Origin: Geopsychrobacter sp.
GTDB lineage: Bacteria; Desulfobacterota; Desulfuromonadia; Desulfuromonadales; Geopsychrobacteraceae
Length of the DNA: 46,120 bases
Direction: 5' to 3'
Assembly: GCA_012974425.1 (NCBI GenBank)
Contig: JAAXQE010000155.1
Span: 1 to 46,120, forward strand
The notes beneath the pieces were generated by a model. The model had not been told where the DNA came from and did not search any database. It worked only from the letters and a program-made list of their open reading frames with translations. The position numbers and the translations under genes are program-made. Positions 40,103-46,120 of this stretch are shown here, one piece after another. Numbering within the stretch: position 1 is the first letter of the stretch; every line of letters starts with the position of its first letter.

Positions 40103-40606
40103 ATGCGTCACAATAAGATCGGCAGGCGTCTCGGGCGGACCCCGACCCACCGCGTGCACATGATGCGCAATATGGTCATCTCTTTGCTAGAGCATGAAAA
40201 AGTGACCACCACCATTACTCGCGCTAAGGAACTGCGCCGTGATGTTGAGCGTGTTATCACTATGGCAAAGACTGATGATCTGCACTCGCGTCGCCAGGTT
40301 TTGAAGGTGGTTCATGATCGCAAAATTGTCGCCAAATTGTTCGAGACAATTGCGCCGCGTTACCAGGATCGCCCAGGTGGTTATACCCGGATTATTCGTC
40401 TGAATCCACGTGTCGGTGATAACGCCCCAATGTCGATTATTGAACTGGTTGAGGAGGAATTTACTCCCAAGCAGAAGAAGTCGACTCCTAAGGTAGAAGA
40501 AGCCAAGCCTGAGGCTGTTGCGGAAGTTGTAGTCGAGGAAGCAGCTACTGAAGAAGTAGTTGAAGAGACTACGGAAGAGGTTGCTGAGGAACAAGCAGCT
40601 AAGTAA
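40103..40606 (+). CDS. rplQ: 50S ribosomal protein L17 with acidic C-terminal tail
   Basis: Large-subunit protein near the exit site. The conserved domain covers residues 1-118 ([20 protein letters not shown]). A further 49 residues follow: a short lysine-rich stretch, then about 35 residues dominated by Glu, Val, Ala and Thr with 14 glutamates. Typical L17 is roughly 115-130 residues. The tail is probably disordered and could reach out at the tunnel exit; its role is unknown. The nucleotide sequence is uninterrupted and ends at a normal stop before the operon terminator. Confidence 0.95.
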   Translation: MRHNKIGRRLGRTPTHRVHMMRNMVISLLEHEKVTTTITRAKELRRDVERVITMAKTDDLHSRRQVLKVVHDRKIVAKLFETIAPRYQDRPGGYTRIIRLNPRVGDNAPMSIIELVEEEFTPKQKKSTPKVEEAKPEAVAEVVVEEAATEEVVEETTEEVAEEQAAK

Positions 40607-40632
40607 CATCCGTGTTAGGTTAATTTCCAAGC

Positions 40633-40670
40633 GGGGCAGGGAGTCATAATCTCCTTGCCCCTTTTTTTTT
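40633..40670 (+). terminator. terminator of the str-S10-spc-alpha run
   Basis: An 11-bp GC-rich stem (40633-40643 with 40651-40661, one G-U pair), loop TCATAAT, then nine Ts (40662-40670). It is the only strong intrinsic terminator noticed after the rpsL promoter, 26 bases after rplQ. Confidence 0.92.
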
Positions 40671-40687
40671 AAGTACCCGCTGTCGCT

Positions 40688-40716
40688 TTGACTCAACCAT
40701 GCGGCGATGCTAGGGT
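40688..40716 (+). promoter_or_regulatory. possible mgtE promoter
   Basis: TTGACT (40688-40693), 17-base spacer, TAGGGT (40711-40716). The -10 is a weak match. Position after a strong terminator and 62 bases before mgtE makes a promoter here likely. A perfect 6-bp hairpin, CAGGTC/GACCTG (40739-40755), follows in the leader. Confidence 0.45.
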
Positions 40717-40778
40717 TTTTTTCGCGCAATTCGTTTGGCAGGTCGATTTGACCTGATTTGTACTACAGGGAGGTCGTC

Positions 40779-42137
40779 ATGCAGGATCAGAGGATGCAAG
40801 TTCTTCTCGGGACGGTTCAGAAACTCCTGCGTCGTGGTGCAAATACTAATCTCAAAAAAGTACTCACCAAGATTCACCCTGCCGATATCGCTCACCTGTT
40901 CCGCTATTTAGATTTAAAAGAACAAACATTACTGTTCGGACTTATTTCAGACAGGTCGCGTGCCGCAGATGTTCTCTCTGAGCTCGACTGGTCTGAGGGC
41001 GCACACCTTCTCGAAAAAATTGAACGGGAAACAATTATCGCCATCCTGCAGGAGATGGCAGATGATGATAGCGTTGAGCTGCTGCGCAATATGCCGGATG
41101 ATTTGGCCGATGAAATCCTCGCTGCCATGAAGACGGAGCATTCTGAGGAGATCGAACAGCTTCTCGGCTATGAAGAGGATACGGCCGGCGGGATTATGTC
41201 GACCGATGTCTTCTCGCTCGATCAAAATCTTTCCGTACAGCAGGCAATTGAGGCGTTGCAGGGTGCTGAAGGCTTTGAGATGGTCTTCTATGTCTATGTC
41301 ACCGATGAGCATAATCATCTGGTCGGTGTGCTCTCGTTGCGCCAGTTATTAACCGTTCCGGCAAAGACCTACCTGAAGGAAGTCATGACGACTGACGTTC
41401 TTAGGGTGCGTACCGATATGGATCAGGAGGAAGTAGCCGGTCTGGTCGCAAAATACAATATTCTCGGTATCCCGGTGGTTGACGATACTGGCAAGTTGAT
41501 GGGGATCGTCACCGTCGATGATGTCATTGATGTCATGCGCGAAGAGGCGACCGAGGATATATTTATGATGGCTGGCACCAGCCAGGAAGAGCTTGTGTAT
41601 GGTAATAAGTCCTTTCAAGTTGCGCGCTTGCGCCTGCCGTGGCTGCTGACGACCCTCTGTGGTGGTGTCGCAACTGGCTTTTTGATGTGGCTGTTTCGAG
41701 CGACACTTGAGCAGGCGATTGCCCTGATCACGTTTATCCCGGTTATCACCGGGATGGGTGGAAATGTCGGTGGTCAGACCTCGGCGATTGTCGTACGTGG
41801 TTTTGCCACGGGTCGCATCGATTTCTCAATAATCCGCAAGATTTTCTTTAAGGAGTTGCGGGTCGGACTGATCATGGGCTTGACCTGCGGGGTTGCTATA
41901 GCCGGTGTCGCCTACTTCTGGCATCATAACCCCTATCTCGGACTGGTTGTCGGTGTCGCCATGGCGGTCGCTATCTCTGTCGCAGCCTGTATGGGGGTTC
42001 TGGCCACGGCATTTTTCAAGAAGATTGGTATCGACCCTGCCATCGCAGCGAGTCCCTTCGTGCAGACCGTAAATGATATTACCGGAATCCTTATCTACTT
42101 CTCTACTGCGACCTTTTTCCTTGCCCATCTGATCTGA
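40779..42137 (+). CDS. mgtE: magnesium transporter MgtE
   Basis: Inner-membrane Mg2+ channel, dimeric and gated by cytosolic Mg2+. 452 residues: N-terminal helical domain (about 20-125, with the repeated ADDDSVELLRNMPDDLADEI pattern), paired CBS domains (about 130-250), plug helix, and five transmembrane helices in the last 165 residues. The ATG at 40779 is chosen for GGGAGG at 40768-40773; a TTG at 40758 in frame has none. recO starts 10 bases after its stop, so the two are likely co-transcribed. The leader is too short for a known Mg2+ riboswitch. Confidence 0.95.
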   Translation: MQDQRMQVLLGTVQKLLRRGANTNLKKVLTKIHPADIAHLFRYLDLKEQTLLFGLISDRSRAADVLSELDWSEGAHLLEKIERETIIAILQEMADDDSVELLRNMPDDLADEILAAMKTEHSEEIEQLLGYEEDTAGGIMSTDVFSLDQNLSVQQAIEALQGAEGFEMVFYVYVTDEHNHLVGVLSLRQLLTVPAKTYLKEVMTTDVLRVRTDMDQEEVAGLVAKYNILGIPVVDDTGKLMGIVTVDDVIDVMREEATEDIFMMAGTSQEELVYGNKSFQVARLRLPWLLTTLCGGVATGFLMWLFRATLEQAIALITFIPVITGMGGNVGGQTSAIVVRGFATGRIDFSIIRKIFFKELRVGLIMGLTCGVAIAGVAYFWHHNPYLGLVVGVAMAVAISVAACMGVLATAFFKKIGIDPAIAASPFVQTVNDITGILIYFSTATFFLAHLI

Positions 42138-42147
42138 GACCCGCGTC

Positions 42148-42900
42148 GTGCGACCTGAGCCTCGCAATACTTCTGCCATTGTGCTTCGCCGGATCGACTA
42201 CGGTGAATCCGACCTGATCGTCTCTCTCCTCACTGCTGAGCGGGGTGTTCTGCGCGGATACGCTCGCGCTGGCCGGAAAAGCGTTAAGCGTTTCGGTTCG
42301 GCTCTCGAGCCCTTTTCGCAGATAGAGATCCGCTGCCAACCAGGGAGAGGTGAGTTGTTGACCTTGCACGATGCCGATCTGATTTCATCGCGCCGTGGCC
42401 TGCGACTCTCGCTGCCGACCCTTGCCCTGGCTGGTTATGCGGTTGAGCTTTTGGAGATGCTTTTGCGTGAGGGGGAGGGTCAGCCAGAGCTATTCTGCTT
42501 GCTGCAAGGCTATCTCGATTATCTTGCAAGGCAGGGTGATCCTGAATTGGCGCGCTTACTTTTTGAATTAAGGCTGGTGCAGCACCTCGGCTATATCCCC
42601 CATCTGCTCCACTGTAGTGAATGTTTTATCCAGTTTGGCGAAGATGAGATTGCTTTTGCTCCCGCAAGAGGCGGGAGCCTGTGCACCTCTTGTGCAGGAG
42701 ATAGTCCGCTTCTGCGCGTTGGACTGGGAACCCTGGGCAGTCTATCGCGTTCATTGCAAACCCCGATTGGACTCTTTGAGGGCTTTTGTTTGGGCCCAAA
42801 GACTCTAGGTGAGGGTTCTGCGCTCTTATCGCTGGTATTGCAGTCGCTCCTGCCGCGCTCGCCTAAATCTCTGCGCTTCCTGCAGCAGACAACAGTTTGA
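42148..42900 (+). CDS. recO: DNA repair protein RecO
   Basis: Loads RecA on SSB-coated single-stranded DNA with RecR in the RecFOR pathway. 250 residues: N-terminal OB fold (TSAIVLRRIDYGESDLIVSL), then a helical domain containing a zinc finger with C156, C159, C179 and C182, of the Deinococcus-like form and absent from E. coli RecO. GTG start at 42148; no strong RBS, probably coupled to mgtE. Confidence 0.93.
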   Translation: MRPEPRNTSAIVLRRIDYGESDLIVSLLTAERGVLRGYARAGRKSVKRFGSALEPFSQIEIRCQPGRGELLTLHDADLISSRRGLRLSLPTLALAGYAVELLEMLLREGEGQPELFCLLQGYLDYLARQGDPELARLLFELRLVQHLGYIPHLLHCSECFIQFGEDEIAFAPARGGSLCTSCAGDSPLLRVGLGTLGSLSRSLQTPIGLFEGFCLGPKTLGEGSALLSLVLQSLLPRSPKSLRFLQQTTV

Positions 42901-42906
42901 CGAGCC

Positions 42907-42935
42907 TTGACATCCCTTATGCCGGGGGCTAAACT
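42907..42935 (+). promoter_or_regulatory. promoter of glyQS
   Basis: Perfect TTGACA (42907-42912), 17-base spacer, TAAACT (42930-42935). Predicted start near 42942 gives a leader of about 60 bases to glyQ, too short for a T-box. Confidence 0.7.
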
Positions 42936-43003
42936 GCCCGCATAAAAATCCAAAACATGACTCGCCTGCAAGGGTGGCTGTATAAACTCATAACGGAGGA
43001 CCC

Positions 43004-43876
43004 GTGAATTTTCAGGACTTGATTCTTTCCCTGCAGAACTATTGGGCTGCACAGGGTTGTATTATTCAGCAGCCCTACGACATGGAAAAGGGCGCAGGAA
43101 CCTTCAATCCGGCCACCTTTCTGCGTGCTCTTGGCCCCGAGCCATGGAAGGTCGCCTATGTTGAGCCTTCACGGCGGCCGACCGACGGACGCTATGGCGA
43201 GAATCCCAACCGCCTGCAACACTACTATCAGTTCCAGGTACTTCTCAAGCCTTCTCCACAGAACATCCAGGAGCTTTATCTCGACTCGCTCAAGAGCTTC
43301 GGGATCGATCCGTTGGCCCATGACATCCGCTTCGTAGAAGATGACTGGGAATCTCCGACTCTTGGCGCCTGGGGTCTGGGTTGGGAAGTCTGGCTCGACG
43401 GCCAGGAGATCACCCAGTTCACCTATTTCCAGCAAGCTGGCGGCATCGATCTGAAACCTATTTCCGGTGAAATTACCTACGGCATCGAGCGGATCGCCAC
43501 GGTCCTGCAGGGGGTCGACAGCGTCTATGACCTCGAATGGGTTGACGGGGTCAAGTATGGCGATATCCACCATCAGTCCGAAGTGGAATTTTCCCATTAC
43601 AACTTTGAAGAAGCTGATACCGCGATGCTTTTTCAACTGTTCGATATGTACGAGAAAGAATGTATCCGGCTGGCGGAAAAGGATCTGGTCTTACCCGCTT
43701 ATGACTTTGTGCTTAAGGGCTCGCACGCCTTCAACCTGCTCGATGCGCGGAGCGCCATATCGGTGACCGAACGCGCTGGCTACATCGGTCGTGTCCGGAA
43801 CCTTTCACGACTCTGCGCCGAAGGTTATGTCAAGCAGCGTGAAAAACTTGGATTCCCTCTGCTCAAGCAGGGCTGA
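43004..43876 (+). CDS. glyQ: glycyl-tRNA synthetase alpha subunit
   Basis: Catalytic subunit of the bacterial heterotetrameric GlyRS: activates glycine and charges tRNA-Gly. 290 residues, a compact class II domain with [20 protein letters not shown], then [20 protein letters not shown] (motif 2 region) and [23 protein letters not shown] start behind ACGGAGGA. glyS follows after 51 bases. Confidence 0.97.
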   Translation: MNFQDLILSLQNYWAAQGCIIQQPYDMEKGAGTFNPATFLRALGPEPWKVAYVEPSRRPTDGRYGENPNRLQHYYQFQVLLKPSPQNIQELYLDSLKSFGIDPLAHDIRFVEDDWESPTLGAWGLGWEVWLDGQEITQFTYFQQAGGIDLKPISGEITYGIERIATVLQGVDSVYDLEWVDGVKYGDIHHQSEVEFSHYNFEEADTAMLFQLFDMYEKECIRLAEKDLVLPAYDFVLKGSHAFNLLDARSAISVTERAGYIGRVRNLSRLCAEGYVKQREKLGFPLLKQG

Positions 43877-43927
43877 TTGAACTTTAGATAACGAAGAAGG
43901 GACCCCCTTTCTCGACTGGAGAATAGA

Positions 43928-45994
43928 ATGTCTGCAGAACTTTTTCTTGAAATTGGCACCGAAGAGATTCCGGCCGGTTTTATCCCCAAGGCCCTTGAGG
44001 ATATGCAGCGCTTGCTGTGCAAGGAGCTTGATCAGGCCCGCATCGCTTATGGACAGGTCCAGACTTTCGCGACACCGCGACGCCTCTGTATCGCCATTGC
44101 CGATGTCGCCCGCCAGCAACAGCGCCAGGAACTTGAGGTTACCGGACCGCCTGCACGCATCGCCTTTGATGCAGAGGGGAACCCGACCAAGGCTGCCGAA
44201 GGCTTTGCCCGGACCAACGGCGTTGAGCTTGCGGATTTGCAAACCATTGAGACCCCTAAAGGAGAGTATCTGTTTATCTCTAGGGTGATCGAGGGGGGAG
44301 ATTCTGCAACTCAGTTGCCAAGGATTCTTGAAGCGGTTATCGGCGGCATCCCCTTTCGCAAGTCGATGCGCTGGAAAGATCTTGATATCCGCTTCGCCCG
44401 GCCGATCCATTGGATTGTCGCTCTTTATGGCGGAGAAGTTGTCCCTTTCACCTTTGGTGATATTCAGGCGGGCAATCTTTCGCGTGGTCACCGTTTCATG
44501 GCCCCGGCTGAATTTACTGTCAGCTGTCTTGATGACTACCTGATCCAGGCCGAAGCACAGCACGTGATTCCACAGGTTGACAAGCGGCGTAGCCTGATTG
44601 AGGGCCAACTGGCGGAACTTGTCTCGAAATTGGGTGGCCGGATTAATCCCGATCCCGAACTGCTCGAAGAGGTCAGCTATCTGGTCGAAACCCCTCAGGC
44701 ATTGGCTGGTAGCATCGAAGCTCGTTTTCTCGCCTTGCCTCCAGAGTTGCTGATCACCAGTATGCGTGAACACCAACGTTACTTCACCCTGATCGACGCA
44801 AAAGGCAAACTGCTCCCCCACTTCATTACCATCGCCAACACGATTGTGACCGACCCCGGTGTGGTTATTGCCGGGAATGAGCGGGTGCTCAGGGCACGTT
44901 TGTCTGATGCCATGTTCTTCTGGCAGGAAGATCAGAAAACCCTGCTCGAGACCCGGCTTGAACCACTGAAAAAGGTGGTCTATCAGGCCAAGCTCGGCAC
45001 CAGCTTTGAAAAGATCGAACGCTTTAAAACTTTGGCCACTGAACTGGCCGAGCAGCTCAACCCAGAAATCAAGGGGTTGGTGGGACGTGCCGCCCTGCTG
45101 GCCAAATGTGATCTTGAGACTGGCATGGTTTACGAGTTTCCTGAACTGCAAGGGATCATGGGGCGTGAATATGCCCTGCTTGAAGGCGAAGACCCACGCG
45201 TAGCTAAGGCGATCTTTGAACATTACCTGCCGACTCAGGCTGGTGGTGAGTTGCCGTCCGATGATGTCGGCACCTTTGTTTCCCTGGCCGACAAGATTGA
45301 TACCCTGTGTGGCTGTTTTGCGGTTGGCCTGATTCCGAGCGGCACTGCTGATCCCTATGCCTTACGCCGTGCGGCGATCGGCATTTTGGCGATTATTCTT
45401 GAAGGGAACCTTGCTATCTCAATTCCGCGTCTGGTTGAGCGAAGTGTTGCACTGCTTGAGCAGAAGGCGACGCGTCCGCTCGATGAGGTCAGCGCTGAGG
45501 TTGTCGAGTTTATCCGCTTACGCCTGGTTAACCTGCTGGGTGGCCAGAATTTCCCGGCAGACGTGGTTGATGCCGTTCTCAGTGCCAGTTTCAACGAGCC
45601 AGCCGACGCACTGGCGCGGGTTAAGGCGCTGGCCGAATTGAAATCCCGCGAGGATTTCGAGCCACTTGCGGTCGCTTTTAAGCGAGTCGTAAATATCATC
45701 AAGGGTGGGGTCGAAGAGCAGGTAGATCCGGCCCTGTTTGAATCAGATTGCGAAAAGAGGCTGCAGTTGCAGTTGGAGCAGGTTCTGGGTGGGCTTGAAC
45801 CGCAGATCGAAGCGGGTGACTACGCAGCAGCGCTTGTTACCATCGCTGGCTTGCGCCCCGCCGTAGACAATTTCTTCGAAAATGTTATGGTTATGGCCGA
45901 GGATGATAAGGTCCGTACCAACCGATTGGCACTCTTGACTGCTGTTTCGCACCTCTTTACCGATATCGCGGATTTCTCCAAGATTACGGCCTGA
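43928..45994 (+). CDS. glyS: glycyl-tRNA synthetase beta subunit
   Basis: tRNA-binding subunit of bacterial GlyRS, needed with GlyQ for aminoacylation. 688 residues, near the family norm, with the N-terminal LFLEIGTEEIPAGFIPKAL, an HD-like central region (EGIMGR-type motif seen as LQGIMGREYALLEGEDP), and a C-terminal DALR-type anticodon-binding domain (ENVMVMAEDDKVRTNRLALL). ATG after GGAGAATAG. Confidence 0.97.
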   Translation: MSAELFLEIGTEEIPAGFIPKALEDMQRLLCKELDQARIAYGQVQTFATPRRLCIAIADVARQQQRQELEVTGPPARIAFDAEGNPTKAAEGFARTNGVELADLQTIETPKGEYLFISRVIEGGDSATQLPRILEAVIGGIPFRKSMRWKDLDIRFARPIHWIVALYGGEVVPFTFGDIQAGNLSRGHRFMAPAEFTVSCLDDYLIQAEAQHVIPQVDKRRSLIEGQLAELVSKLGGRINPDPELLEEVSYLVETPQALAGSIEARFLALPPELLITSMREHQRYFTLIDAKGKLLPHFITIANTIVTDPGVVIAGNERVLRARLSDAMFFWQEDQKTLLETRLEPLKKVVYQAKLGTSFEKIERFKTLATELAEQLNPEIKGLVGRAALLAKCDLETGMVYEFPELQGIMGREYALLEGEDPRVAKAIFEHYLPTQAGGELPSDDVGTFVSLADKIDTLCGCFAVGLIPSGTADPYALRRAAIGILAIILEGNLAISIPRLVERSVALLEQKATRPLDEVSAEVVEFIRLRLVNLLGGQNFPADVVDAVLSASFNEPADALARVKALAELKSREDFEPLAVAFKRVVNIIKGGVEEQVDPALFESDCEKRLQLQLEQVLGGLEPQIEAGDYAAALVTIAGLRPAVDNFFENVMVMAEDDKVRTNRLALLTAVSHLFTDIADFSKITA

Positions 45995-46120
45995 ATTTGG
46001 TAGCAGCGGGCACTGCTGCCGAAGCCCCGGGTTAACGCAAGGGTATATTGATCTGGATATTTTTTCGATGGCCGAATACTGGTCGTCGCCCTGAAGGTTC
46101 ATCATGATGAAGCTCGGGTC
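45995..46120 (+). other. downstream region of glyS with hairpin and possible next start
   Basis: GGTAGCAG (45999-46006) pairs with CTGCTGCC (46013-46020) across a CGGGCA loop, 8 bp with one G-U pair; no T-run follows, so termination is doubtful. ATGATG at 46104-46109, 6 bases after GAAGG, could begin the next gene, but only five codons are visible and no family can be named. Confidence 0.3.

Noticed and set aside
42936-43003. T-box riboswitch ahead of glyQS
   Set aside because: The leader is about 60 bases with no specifier stem or T-box sequence.

Overview
The window is a chromosomal housekeeping segment of a bacterium, most likely of the Desulfuromonadia (Geobacter, Desulfuromonas or Pelobacter-like). 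This rests on the gene order, the DUF4388 protein between proS and pyrF, the DUF3187 and DUF2892 neighbours, the heavy use of TTG and GTG starts behind strong Shine-Dalgarno sequences, and protein sequences that look delta-type. The taxon is an inference from remembered family resemblance. All recognised genes are on the + strand.

Layout. Positions 1-585 hold an open frame that enters from the left edge, a stem-loop, and about 0.35 kb with nothing I can name. Positions 586-6990 hold ispG, a decayed DUF3187 gene, proS, a DUF4388 gene, pyrF, rlmB, and a DUF2892 gene with a one-base frameshift in a run of eight Ts, closed by a good terminator (7042-7082). Positions 7234-9541 hold two promoters, the cluster tRNA-Thr(UGU)-Tyr-Gly-Thr(GGU), tuf copy 1, rpmG and tRNA-Trp. 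Positions 9577-21241 hold secE-nusG-rplK-rplA-(L10 leader)-rplJ-rplL-(attenuator-like hairpin)-rpoB-rpoC. A consensus promoter at 21283-21311 then starts a fused str-S10-spc-alpha run of about 19 kb, from rpsL to rplQ, that contains tuf copy 2, secY, adk, map and rpoA and ends at a strong intrinsic terminator (40633-40670). The right end holds mgtE-recO and glyQ-glyS, the latter pair with its own promoter.

Function. Almost everything serves protein synthesis: ribosomal proteins, elongation factors, RNA polymerase subunits and their elongation factor NusG, tRNAs, two aminoacyl-tRNA synthetases, an rRNA methyltransferase, the SecYE channel, methionine aminopeptidase, and adenylate kinase. The rest supplies isoprenoid and pyrimidine precursors, magnesium, and DNA repair.

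I found no evidence of a new multi-gene system, mobile element, CRISPR array or defence locus. The points worth a second look are small: the two broken genes, the tuf pair with a 938-nt identical tract, a 12-bp hairpin between tuf and rpmG, a glutamate-rich tail on L17, twelve non-ATG starts, and zinc-ligand forms of every zinc-optional protein present. Coordinates and motifs were read by eye; no database search or folding program was run.
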